Assembly: GCF_937924975.1 (NCBI RefSeq)
Contig: NZ_CALEYG010000005.1
Location: 1 to 46,460, forward strand
DNA: 46,460 nt
Direction: 5' to 3'
Origin: an uncultured Stomatobaculum sp.
Lineage (GTDB): Bacteria > Bacillota > Clostridia > Lachnospirales > Lachnospiraceae
How positions within the stretch are numbered: position 1 is the first letter of the stretch; every line of letters starts with the position of its first letter. The notes below the pieces were generated by a model, which searched no databases, was not told the origin of the DNA, and was given only the letters and a program-made list of their open reading frames with translations. Shown in pieces: positions 1-7,466 of the stretch. A program made the translations under genes and the position numbers.

Positions 1-1233
1 GGCGGCGCAGCGGGCATGATGGCCGCTGCGGCCGCCGGAGCTGCGGGCGCGCGCGTCACGCTGCTCGAAAAGAATGAAAAGTTAGGAAAAAAAATCTATA
101 TCACCGGCAAGGGGCGCTGCAATCTGACAAATGCGGCGCCGATGCGGGAAGTGCAGGCGCAGGTTGTAAGCAACCCGCGCTTTCTCTACAGTGCGTTTCA
201 GGCGTTCACCAACGAGGACACGATGCGCTTCTTTGAGGCGGCGGGCTGCCCGCTCAAGGTGGAGCGCGGCGACCGTGTATTTCCGGTCAGCGATCACGCC
301 TCGGATGTGATTCGCGCGCTCGAGCGGGAGATGCAGGCGGCGGGTGTGCATGTGCGCCTGCACGCGGAAGTGCGCGAACTCCTCTTCGCGGGGGAGGGCG
401 AGACGCGCGCGGTCGCGGGCGTCGTGCTGACAAGCGGCGAAGAACTTTCGGCGGACGCCGTGATACTCGCGACCGGCGGTATTTCCTATCCGGCGACCGG
501 TTCGACCGGCGACGGCTACCGCTTTGCGGAGGCGGCGGGCATGGCGGTCACGGAGCGCTACCCCTCTCTCGTGCCCTTGATTTTAAAAGAGCAGGAGAGC
601 TGCGCTGCGTTGCGGGGACTCTCGCTAAAGAATGTCACGATTACACTGAGGGACGGAAAGAAGAAAGTTTATGAGGGCTTCGGCGAGGCGCTCTTTACCC
701 ACTTTGGGATGAGCGGTCCCCTCTTGCTCTCGGCGAGTGCGCTGGTCGGGCCGCTGCTCCGAACCAAAAAGGAACTGGAACTTCGCATTGATTTGAAACC
801 GGCTCTTACGGAAGAACAGCTGGAGCAGAGACTGCTGCGCGAGTTCGATGCAAACAAAAATAAGAGCCTAAAAAACATATTGCCGTCGCTCTTTCCGCAG
901 AGCCTCATTCCGGAAGTGCTGCGGCAGAGCGGCATCTCCGGGGAGAAGAAGGCGCGGGACATCACAAAGGCAGAGCGCGCCGCGCTTCGCCAAGCGACCA
1001 AGGGACTCTGCTTTACGGCGACCGGTCTCCGCGGGTATAACGAAGCGGTGGTGACGAAGGGCGGTGTCTCGGTGCGTTCTCTCTCCCCGACAACGCTGGA
1101 GAGTAAGACGGTAAAGGGACTGTACCTTGCGGGCGAGCTTCTGGATCTCGATGCGATGACCGGCGGCTTTAATTTACAGATTGCCTGGTCGACCGGCATG
1201 CTCGCGGGACAAAGCGCGGCAGAGCCGAAATGA
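1..1233 (+). CDS. NAD(P)/FAD-dependent oxidoreductase, HI0933/BaiN-like family (5' partial)
   Basis: A flavoprotein of the HI0933/YhiN family. The reading frame is open from base 1, and the first visible residues (GGAAGMM) are the inside of a Rossmann GxGxxG dinucleotide-binding motif, so the real start lies upstream of the window; the ATGs at 16 and 19 are internal. Next come LLEKNEKLGKK and GKGRCNLTN, typical of this family, then ILATGGISYPATGSTGDGY, and near the C-terminus GLYLAGELLDLDAMTGGFN, where the FAD is usually contacted. Physiological substrates of the family are mostly unknown; one member, BaiN, has been linked to bile-acid metabolism, but nothing here supports that substrate. The stop is 13 bases before cmk, whose ribosome-binding site fills the gap, so the two are probably co-transcribed. 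Confidence 0.9.
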   Translation, partial: GGAAGMMAAAAAGAAGARVTLLEKNEKLGKKIYITGKGRCNLTNAAPMREVQAQVVSNPRFLYSAFQAFTNEDTMRFFEAAGCPLKVERGDRVFPVSDHASDVIRALEREMQAAGVHVRLHAEVRELLFAGEGETRAVAGVVLTSGEELSADAVILATGGISYPATGSTGDGYRFAEAAGMAVTERYPSLVPLILKEQESCAALRGLSLKNVTITLRDGKKKVYEGFGEALFTHFGMSGPLLLSASALVGPLLRTKKELELRIDLKPALTEEQLEQRLLREFDANKNKSLKNILPSLFPQSLIPEVLRQSGISGEKKARDITKAERAALRQATKGLCFTATGLRGYNEAVVTKGGVSVRSLSPTTLESKTVKGLYLAGELLDLDAMTGGFNLQIAWSTGMLAGQSAAEPK

Positions 1234-1246
1234 GCGGGAGGAAAAG

Positions 1247-1924
1247 ATGGATAAAATAAAAGCACTCGCAATCGACGGACCGGCCGGCGCCGGCAAATCC
1301 ACGATTGCGCGGGCGGTAAGCCATAAACTCGGCTGGATTTATGTGGACACCGGGGCGCTGTTCCGGGCGGCGGCACTTTCGCTGCTCGAACAGGGAATCT
1401 CCCCCGAGGACAGCGCTGCGATAACGGCGGCTGCACCGGCGCTTAGGCTTGACCTGAGCATTGCGGACGGCGTGCAGCATGTGTTTGTCGACGGGCGCGA
1501 TGTGAGCGCTGAGATACGCCGCGAGGAAATCGGCAAGGCGGCGAGCGCGTTTGCGCGCCACGATGCGGTCCGGGCGCGTGTTCTCGTGATCGAGCGGGAA
1601 ATTGCCGCGCGGGAGCCTGTCGTCATGGACGGCAGGGACATAGGTACGGTGGTCTTGCCGAATGCGCTTGCCAAGGTCTTTTTGACCGCGAGCGTCGAAG
1701 TGCGTGCCAAGCGCCGCACGGTGGAACTCAGGGAGAAGGGAACAGAGGCGGATTTCGAGGAAGTGAAGCGGGACATTGTAGCGCGGGACGAGCAGGATAA
1801 GAACCGGGCGGTCGCACCGCTTCGGCAGGCAGAGGATGCCCTCCTTCTCGACAGCTCGGCGCTCACAATCGCGGAAGTCGAAGAACAAATCCTTGCCCTA
1901 GTCAGAGAGAAGGAAGCAGAGTGA
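1247..1924 (+). CDS. cmk: cytidylate kinase (CMP/dCMP kinase)
   Basis: Phosphorylates CMP and dCMP with ATP in the cytosol for pyrimidine nucleotide supply. The protein is 225 residues, the usual size. It opens with a P-loop (IDGPAGAGKST, about residues 9-19), followed by VDTGALFRA and, in the middle, VVMDGRDIGTVVLP, a signature of the family; the later RDEQDKNRAVAPL matches the conserved substrate-binding region. The ATG at 1247 is chosen because GGGAGG lies about 8 bases upstream; an in-frame ATG at 1181 lies inside the upstream gene and lacks such a site. The stop codon overlaps the GTG start of ispH (GTGA), indicating translational coupling. Confidence 0.96.
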   Translation: MDKIKALAIDGPAGAGKSTIARAVSHKLGWIYVDTGALFRAAALSLLEQGISPEDSAAITAAAPALRLDLSIADGVQHVFVDGRDVSAEIRREEIGKAASAFARHDAVRARVLVIEREIAAREPVVMDGRDIGTVVLPNALAKVFLTASVEVRAKRRTVELREKGTEADFEEVKRDIVARDEQDKNRAVAPLRQAEDALLLDSSALTIAEVEEQILALVREKEAE

Positions 1925-2805
1925 CAGAGCGAAGAAAGAGAGAAGTGATACTCGCCGAGAGCGCGGGCTTTTGTTTCGGCGTCCAAAAGGCGGTCGAGAC
2001 CGTGTACCGAGAGGCTGAGGAGAGCAAAGATACGGTATACAGCTACGGCGCCATCATCCACAACGAGGAAGTGGTGCGGGATCTGACCGAAAAGGGCGTG
2101 GTCGTCTTTGAGGACGAGGATGCCGCGGCGAAGGTGGGCGCGCTGACAGAGCATGCGGGCACGATTATCCTCCGCTCGCACGGCGTGGGGCCGGAGGTCT
2201 ACCGCCTCTGCGAGGAGAAGAAGCTTCGCATTGTCGACACAGCCTGTCCGTTCGTGAACAAAATTCACCGAATCGTGCAGACGGAGAACCAGAAAGGGCG
2301 CCGCGTCCTGATTGTCGGAGATCCGAAGCACCCGGAGGTGGAGGGAATTCGCGCCTGGGGCCGGGCGGATACGGCGGTGATTCGGGATGAGGAAGAGTTC
2401 CTCGCTCTGCAAATTCAAAAGGATGTGCCGCTCTCCGTGGTCGCGCAGACTACGTTCCGATTGCCAAAGTTTAAAATGCTGGTTGATAAAATCAGAGAGT
2501 TAGGTTATGATATAGCTTGTTTTAATACGATTTGCAATGCGACGCAGGAAAGACAGGCGGAGGCGAAGAAAATTGCTTCCGAGGTCGATGCTATGATCGT
2601 GATCGGAGGGAAAAACAGTTCCAATACGAGAAAACTTGTGGAAATCTGTTCTGCAGTTTGTCCGCATACGTTTTACGTCCGGACCGCGAGCGAATTAGAT
2701 CCTGAGCTTTTGGCGCCCTTTCAGCGAATTGGTATTACAGCGGGGGCATCTACCCCCAAACATATCATTGAGGAGGTTCAAGCCATTGTCAGAGCAGAGT
2801 TTTGA
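1921..2805 (+). CDS. ispH: 4-hydroxy-3-methylbut-2-enyl diphosphate reductase
   Basis: Last enzyme of the MEP isoprenoid pathway: it reduces HMBPP to IPP and DMAPP using a [4Fe-4S] cluster. The protein is 294 residues. The three cluster cysteines are visible as C18 (GFCFGVQKAVE), C109 (VDTACPFVNK) and C205 (FNTICNATQERQ). SHGVGPEV and the GGKNSSNT motif, which line the substrate pocket, are also present. The start is GTG at 1921, overlapping the cmk stop by four bases. The C-terminal 20 bases overlap the proposed TTG start of the S1-domain gene. The ispH-rpsA pairing (sometimes a fusion) is well known in Clostridia; here the two are separate frames. Confidence 0.96.
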   Translation: MTERRKREVILAESAGFCFGVQKAVETVYREAEESKDTVYSYGAIIHNEEVVRDLTEKGVVVFEDEDAAAKVGALTEHAGTIILRSHGVGPEVYRLCEEKKLRIVDTACPFVNKIHRIVQTENQKGRRVLIVGDPKHPEVEGIRAWGRADTAVIRDEEEFLALQIQKDVPLSVVAQTTFRLPKFKMLVDKIRELGYDIACFNTICNATQERQAEAKKIASEVDAMIVIGGKNSSNTRKLVEICSAVCPHTFYVRTASELDPELLAPFQRIGITAGASTPKHIIEEVQAIVRAEF

Positions 2806-3889
2806 ACAGATGTTGAATGAGTCTTTTAAGACGATTCACACGGGAGAAGTTGTATCGGGAACAGTACTGGATGTGAAGGAGGATCAGATCATCCTGAACA
2901 TCGGCTATAAGTCGGACGGCGTCATCACCAGAAACGAGTACACGAACAACAACAGCCTCGACCTCCGGACTGTCGTACATGTTGGTGACGAATTGGAAGC
3001 CAAAGTCATGAAGGTAAATGACGGCGACGGACAGGTTTCCCTCTCGTATCGCAGACTCGCGGCGGACAGAGGCAACAAGCGCCTGGAAGAGGCGTTCAAC
3101 AACCACGAGGTTCTGAAGGCGAAGGTAGTCCAGGTGCTGAACGGCGGACTGAGCGTGCTGGTCGACGAGGCGCGCGTGTTCATTCCGGCAAGTCTGGTAT
3201 CGGATTCCTACGAGAGAGATTTAAATAAGTATGCGGATCAGGAGATTGAGTTCGTGATTACCGAGTTCAATCCGCGCAGAAGAAGAATCATCGGCGACCG
3301 CAAGCAGCTCATGCAGGCTGCAAAGGCGGAGCTGCAGAAAGAGCTCTTTGCGCGCATCAAGGTCGGCGATGTGGTCGAGGGCACGGTCAAGAATGTGACG
3401 AACTTCGGCGCATTCGTGGATCTCGGCGGCGCAGACGGTCTCCTGCACATCTCCGAGATGAGCTGGGGCAGAATCGAGAACCCGAAGAAGGTTCTGAAGT
3501 CCGGCGATCGCGTCAGAGTCTTCATCAAGGAGATTTCCGGCACGAAGATTGCGCTCAGCTTAAAGTTCCCGGATCAGAATCCGTGGATCGATGCGGCTGA
3601 GAAGTACGCACAGGGCAAGATTGTCAGAGGCCGTGTGGCACGCATGACCGATTTCGGCGCTTTCATCGAGCTCGAGCCGGGAGTGGACGCACTGCTTCAC
3701 GTCTCCCAGATCGCAAGAAAGCACATCGACAAGCCGTCGGATGTCCTTGAGATCGGCGATGAGATCGAGGCAGAGATTGTCGAGTTCAATGCGGAGGACA
3801 GAAAGATTTCCCTCAGCATGAAGGCACTCGAGAACATGCAGGGCGATGAGGTTGTCTACGAGGACACTGCGCCGCAGGATGAGCAGTAA
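2786..3889 (+). CDS. rpsA: S1 RNA-binding domain protein (ribosomal protein S1-like)
   Basis: An RNA-binding protein made of four consecutive S1 (OB-fold) domains, 367 residues. The domains begin near GEVVSGTVLDVKEDQ, EVLKAKVVQVLNGG, GDVVEGTVKNVTNFGAFVDL and GKIVRGRVARMTDFGAFIEL; the last two are the most canonical (GLLHISEMSW, ALLHVSQIA). Gram-negative S1 has six domains; the four-domain form is normal for Firmicutes, where its role in translation initiation is less certain. The TTG at 2786 is chosen because GAGGAGG sits nine bases upstream; the protein then begins MSEQSFEQML. This start lies inside the end of ispH. An ATG at 2810 is the alternative. A strong hairpin after the stop ends the operon. 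Confidence 0.9.
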   Translation: MSEQSFEQMLNESFKTIHTGEVVSGTVLDVKEDQIILNIGYKSDGVITRNEYTNNNSLDLRTVVHVGDELEAKVMKVNDGDGQVSLSYRRLAADRGNKRLEEAFNNHEVLKAKVVQVLNGGLSVLVDEARVFIPASLVSDSYERDLNKYADQEIEFVITEFNPRRRRIIGDRKQLMQAAKAELQKELFARIKVGDVVEGTVKNVTNFGAFVDLGGADGLLHISEMSWGRIENPKKVLKSGDRVRVFIKEISGTKIALSLKFPDQNPWIDAAEKYAQGKIVRGRVARMTDFGAFIELEPGVDALLHVSQIARKHIDKPSDVLEIGDEIEAEIVEFNAEDRKISLSMKALENMQGDEVVYEDTAPQDEQ

Positions 3890-3901
3890 GACAGAGAATT
3901 G

Positions 3902-3940
3902 AGAGAGGCAGGGGGCTGTCCCCCTGCCTCTCTTGTTATA
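3902..3940 (+). terminator. rho-independent terminator after rpsA
   Basis: A perfect 14-bp stem (3902-3915 with 3920-3933) closes a four-base CTGT loop and is followed by a T-rich TTGTTATAT stretch. The T tail is not a clean run, but the stem is very GC-rich. It closes the cmk-ispH-rpsA operon. Confidence 0.8.
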
Positions 3941-3966
3941 TATAAAGATAGAAAAAGGGATACAAA

Positions 3967-5391
3967 ATGGAAGGCTTACAGAGAAAAAAGACAGGGGAAT
4001 TTGCAAGCTTTTCGTACACGGAGCGTGGCAGAGAGCTCGCGGAGCGCGTCTCGGCGCTGCTCACGGAAGCCGGTTATCGCTGTGTCGGCGCGGAGGTCGA
4101 CGAGGCGTTTCGTCGCTGCGATTTACTGGTTTTTGTCGGGGCGAGCGGCATTGCAGTCCGAAAAATCGCCCCCTATGTGCGGGATAAATTTCAGGATCCC
4201 GCGGTGCTCTGTCTCGATGAGTACGGCCGCTTTGTGATTCCGCTGCTCTCGGGCCATGTGGGCGGCGCCAATGCGTTTGCGCGCTTTTTGGGGCGGAAAC
4301 TCGGCGCGGCGGTCGCCGTCAGCACGGCAACGGACCTGAACCGGCGCTTTGCGGTGGATGTTTTCGCCGTACAAAACGGGCTCCGGATCGGAAGTCGCGA
4401 GAAGGCGAAGCGCGTGAGCGCGGCGCTGCTCCGCGGGGAGGAAGTCGTATTTTCGACCGACTTTCCGCTGCGGGACGCGGAAAAACTGCCCGCCGGGCTG
4501 GTCGCGAAACCGATGTCGGAGGGGCAGCTCTGCATACGGATCAGCGCGGCACCGCACCCGGAGGCGGAAAACTGTCTCGTGCTGACGCCCCCGATTTATT
4601 GCCTTGGCGTGGGTTGCCGGAAGGGGATGCCGGTCGAAGCGTTTCGCAGCGCGGCAGAGTTGTTTCTAAAGGAACAAAACATTACAAAAGAGGCTCTCTT
4701 TTCGCTTGCGAGCATTGATTTAAAGCGGGAAGAGACAGCGGTTCTCGCGCTCGCAGAGGCCTTTGCCGTGCCCGCTGTATTTTTTACGGCAGAAGAACTC
4801 CGCGCAGTCTCAGGAAGTTTTGAGAGCTCAGCCTTTGTCGAAAAGACCACCGGTGTCGGCGCGGTTGCCGCGCGCGCGGCCGCAAGCTGTGCGCCGATTC
4901 GGGTTGCGGGGAAGACAGTGGTAGGCGGTGCGACCTTTGCGCTCTACCGGCGCGACTTTACCCCTGTCTTTGCGGAGAGCGAAGATACGGCAGGATTTCT
5001 CTTTCTCGCCGGTGCGCGCTATCAGGGCAAGCACGCCTTTGCCGCTTCACTGCAACGGGAGGGGCGCATTGCGGCGTATCGCGAGGTCCCGAAGCAGTGG
5101 ATCGACTGCCTCACGGCGGCGGCGCTCCGGGAGGACAACGCGTTTTTTACGGCAGAACTGGAGCGCGCTGTGACTGCGCTCGCAGCGGAGGCGAGAAGTC
5201 GCCGGGAGGCACTGCTTCTCGATAGCATCGGCGGAGGTCTGGTGCCGACAGACCGTGGGGAGAGAGCCCTGCGCGACGCGGTGGGCCGCCTCCAGTGTGC
5301 GCTCGCGGCAGCGGCGGACGAAGTGTATCTCCTTGAACTCGGCCTTGCGAGACCGCTTAAGAAGTTCGGGGAAAGCGTAGAGAAATTGTAA
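3967..5391 (+). CDS. cbiG: cobalt-precorrin 5A hydrolase (CbiG) fused to a degenerate CobU-like domain
   Basis: The first about 330 residues are CbiG, which opens the ring lactone of cobalt-precorrin 5A in anaerobic cobalamin synthesis. The N-terminal domain shows LVFVGASGIAVRKIAPYV and IPLLSGHVGGAN; the C-terminal CbiG domain starts at IYCLGVGCRKGMP (about residue 210) and includes EKTTGVGAVAARAA and VVGGATFALYRRDF. The last about 130 residues resemble CobU, the adenosylcobinamide kinase/guanylyltransferase: GARYQGKH (349-356) stands where CobU has its P-loop, and a GGGLVP...RALRDAVGRL...ADEVYLLELGLARPLK pattern matches the CobU C-terminus. The P-loop lacks its Ser/Thr, and the expected guanylylated His position reads Tyr371 (RIAAYREVPKQW). 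No other cobalamin genes are nearby. The ribosome-binding site is weak (AAAAAGGG). Confidence 0.85.
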   Translation: MEGLQRKKTGEFASFSYTERGRELAERVSALLTEAGYRCVGAEVDEAFRRCDLLVFVGASGIAVRKIAPYVRDKFQDPAVLCLDEYGRFVIPLLSGHVGGANAFARFLGRKLGAAVAVSTATDLNRRFAVDVFAVQNGLRIGSREKAKRVSAALLRGEEVVFSTDFPLRDAEKLPAGLVAKPMSEGQLCIRISAAPHPEAENCLVLTPPIYCLGVGCRKGMPVEAFRSAAELFLKEQNITKEALFSLASIDLKREETAVLALAEAFAVPAVFFTAEELRAVSGSFESSAFVEKTTGVGAVAARAAASCAPIRVAGKTVVGGATFALYRRDFTPVFAESEDTAGFLFLAGARYQGKHAFAASLQREGRIAAYREVPKQWIDCLTAAALREDNAFFTAELERAVTALAAEARSRREALLLDSIGGGLVPTDRGERALRDAVGRLQCALAAAADEVYLLELGLARPLKKFGESVEKL

Positions 5392-5397
5392 GAAGTT

Positions 5398-5430
5398 TGC
5401 AAATCATTTGCATAGCGTCTCCGCTATAAT
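5398..5430 (+). promoter_or_regulatory. candidate promoter with upstream palindromic operator
   Basis: TATAAT at 5425-5430 is a perfect -10 box placed 31 bases before the next gene. No good -35 exists at 16-18 bases. Instead, a 15-base palindrome, TGCAAAT-C-ATTTGCA (5398-5412), sits roughly where the -35 element would be. This suggests a regulated promoter whose factor binds the dyad. The regulator is unknown. Confidence 0.5.
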
Positions 5431-5460
5431 AGCAGGAGGCAAAGGAGGTAATACAGCAAG

Positions 5461-7116
5461 ATGAGAAACGAACAGAAATGGACGCGGCGTCTCAAGGCGC
5501 TCGCGCTTACGCTCGGCTTCAGCGCGCTCTTTGCGCTGCCGGCATTTGCGGAAACCGCAGAGATTCATGCGAATGCGACCAAGGATCAGGTGACCGTGAG
5601 CGGCACCGTGAGCGGAGACAGCACCTCCGAGGACGGCAAACTCTATTTTTTTGCGCTGGATCCTTATAACGACAGCATCAAGGAGGCAAAGCCCGTTGCA
5701 AGTGCGCCGTACGGGGCGAACTTCTCGTTCACGGCGCCGCTTCAGGACGGCACGCCGGACACCAGACTCTACGATCAGTTTGCGATTGCGGTCTGGAAGA
5801 ACGGCCGCTATTACGACATCGGCCGCCGCGCCTATATCACGAACCCGGAGGTAGTCGCAAAGAGCGATAAGCCCTATGAGCAGCCGCTCACCAAGAAGGG
5901 CCTTCTGGTACAGCTTGACATGTTGAGCGATGCGTTCGAGCTCGGCGTGAAGCACGTGAACGTGAACTTTAACTTTGCGCAGATTACTGCGGGTACGGGC
6001 ATTGACTACACCTACGAGGGCAAGACCTACCACTTTGACAAGAATCAGATTGCCGAGTACGACAAGAATATCAGCGCTTTTTCAGGCAAGAGCATGATGG
6101 TCACGGCGATTGTCTTAAACGGCTGGAACGACAAGATGCCGGAACTCATCTACCCCGGTGTCAAGAAGACGGACGGCGCCCTCTATTACGGCTTCAACAC
6201 GGCGACCAAGGAGGGCTATGAGACGACCCGCGCGCTGATGAGCTTCCTCGCACAGCGCTACAACGGCGAGAACCCGGCTTACGGTCGCGTCTCGAACTGG
6301 ATCATCGGCAACGAGATCAACAACGGCAGAAACTGGAACTACATGGGCAAGATGGACATCGACAAGTATGTGACCGAATATGTCCGTGCCTTCCGTGTTG
6401 CCTACACGGCCATCAAGGCCCAGCAGGCCAATGCCCATGTCTTTTTCTCGGTTGACATGAACTGGAACGACCCGAATGCGGACCAGAAGACAAAGTATTC
6501 CGCAAAGCATATCATTGATAAGATCAACGCCGAGATCAACCGGAACGGCAATATCGACTGGCAGCTCGCCTACCATCCGTACCCGTATCCGCTGACAGAG
6601 CCGGAGTTCTGGGACGACCACACGACCGGTCTCATCACACAGGATGAGAGCTCGAAGATTATCAATTTTGAGAACCTGCATGTCCTCACGGATTATCTGA
6701 AAGCGTCGAATTTCCGGAACCGTGCGGGCGAGGTGCGCCACATCATCCTCTCGGAGCAGGGCTTCAGCGCGAAGAGCGCCGCGCGCGGCGATGTCGAGAC
6801 GCAGCAGGCAGCGGCCTTTGCCTATGCCTACTACATTGCGGACTCGAACCCCTATGTCGACGCGCTGATTCTGAGCCGTCAGGTGGATGCGCCGGTTGAA
6901 GTGCGAAGCGGCGCAGCCTTCGGTCTCTGGGCTTGCCGCATGGACGCGGGTGATGCGATTATCGCGACCAGAAGAAGAAAAATTTGGGCGGTCTTCAGAG
7001 ACATTGACAAGAAGGCAAAGACCCTGGAGGCCTCCGAGTTTGCGAAGCCGGTGATCGGCATCCAGAAATGGTCGGATGTGGTTCCGGACTTCCGCTGGAG
7101 AAGCCTTGAGAAGTAA
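5461..7116 (+). CDS. secreted DUF5722 protein, glycoside-hydrolase-like
   Basis: A 551-residue exported protein. A signal peptide covers residues 1-30 (positive start, hydrophobic core, AFA cleavage before ETAE). A short beta-rich N-terminal region (about 31-140, with TVSGTVSGD) precedes a TIM-barrel-like domain. Within that domain NWIIGNEINNG (E285) resembles the Asn-Glu acid/base motif of clan GH-A glycosidases, and HIILSEQGFSA (E432) is a plausible nucleophile strand; NFNFAQIT and LAYHPYPYPL are other conserved-looking blocks. I recognise this as DUF5722; its substrate is not known to me, and a carbohydrate-degrading role is inference. It has its own promoter and AAAGGAGG ribosome-binding site. 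It has no terminator of its own before the pheS promoter. Confidence 0.8.
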   Translation: MRNEQKWTRRLKALALTLGFSALFALPAFAETAEIHANATKDQVTVSGTVSGDSTSEDGKLYFFALDPYNDSIKEAKPVASAPYGANFSFTAPLQDGTPDTRLYDQFAIAVWKNGRYYDIGRRAYITNPEVVAKSDKPYEQPLTKKGLLVQLDMLSDAFELGVKHVNVNFNFAQITAGTGIDYTYEGKTYHFDKNQIAEYDKNISAFSGKSMMVTAIVLNGWNDKMPELIYPGVKKTDGALYYGFNTATKEGYETTRALMSFLAQRYNGENPAYGRVSNWIIGNEINNGRNWNYMGKMDIDKYVTEYVRAFRVAYTAIKAQQANAHVFFSVDMNWNDPNADQKTKYSAKHIIDKINAEINRNGNIDWQLAYHPYPYPLTEPEFWDDHTTGLITQDESSKIINFENLHVLTDYLKASNFRNRAGEVRHIILSEQGFSAKSAARGDVETQQAAAFAYAYYIADSNPYVDALILSRQVDAPVEVRSGAAFGLWACRMDAGDAIIATRRRKIWAVFRDIDKKAKTLEASEFAKPVIGIQKWSDVVPDFRWRSLEK

Positions 7117-7126
7117 GGAAGAGAAC

Positions 7127-7155
7127 TTGACTTTTTGCGGCCCTGCGCTTATGCT
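7127..7155 (+). promoter_or_regulatory. promoter of pheST
   Basis: TTGACT (7127-7132) and TATGCT (7150-7155) are separated by exactly 17 bases. Transcription would begin near 7162, giving a leader of about 300 bases that contains the T-box. Confidence 0.8.
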
Positions 7156-7162
7156 GGTTCGG

Positions 7163-7432
7163 AATTGAATCATCAAATGCAGTGAAGACGCACAGTAGCA
7201 CCGGCAGAGCGCACAGAGAGCGGAAGAGAGCTGAGATTTCCGCCGTGACACCGGAGAGCGAACCTTCGCGTCGGAGCAGCGGAGCTGAACGGGCTTGCCT
7301 CAGTAGGTTTCGACGTCTTTCCGCGTCAAGGAAACAATGAGCGGTCCGCAGGATAAGCGGATAATGCGGGTGGTACCGCGGGTGAAAGAACTCGTCCCGG
7401 ATACAGAGAGCTTACTCTCTGTATCCTTTTTT
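7163..7432 (+). promoter_or_regulatory. T-box leader, predicted tRNA-Phe sensing, upstream of pheS
   Basis: The conserved T-box core GGGTGGTACCGCG lies at 7368-7380, followed by a terminator. T-box RNAs let uncharged tRNA pair with a specifier codon in stem I and with the T-box bulge, switching the leader to an antiterminator. The regulated gene is pheS, so the specifier should be a Phe codon; TTC at 7238-7240, in the 5' structured part, is a candidate but I have not folded the RNA. The leader ends 34 bases before the pheS ATG. The 5' boundary is approximate. Confidence 0.9.
7399..7432 (+). terminator. T-box attenuator terminator (pheS leader)
   Basis: A perfect 12-bp stem, 7399-7410 with 7415-7426, loop CTTA, followed by six T residues. 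It is the OFF-state hairpin of the T-box riboswitch. Confidence 0.93.
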
Positions 7433-7466
7433 ATTTCCCCGCGCAGTCAAAGAAAAGGAGAGAGGC

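Noticed and set aside
1339..2418. 359-codon open frame on the minus strand opposite cmk and ispH
   Set aside because: It is antisense to two certain genes, with a Ser/Arg-rich translation and no recognisable domain or ribosome-binding site.
5397..5430. TTGCAA as a -35 for the DUF5722 promoter
   Set aside because: The spacing to TATAAT is 22 bases, too long for a normal promoter. The palindrome reading is preferred.
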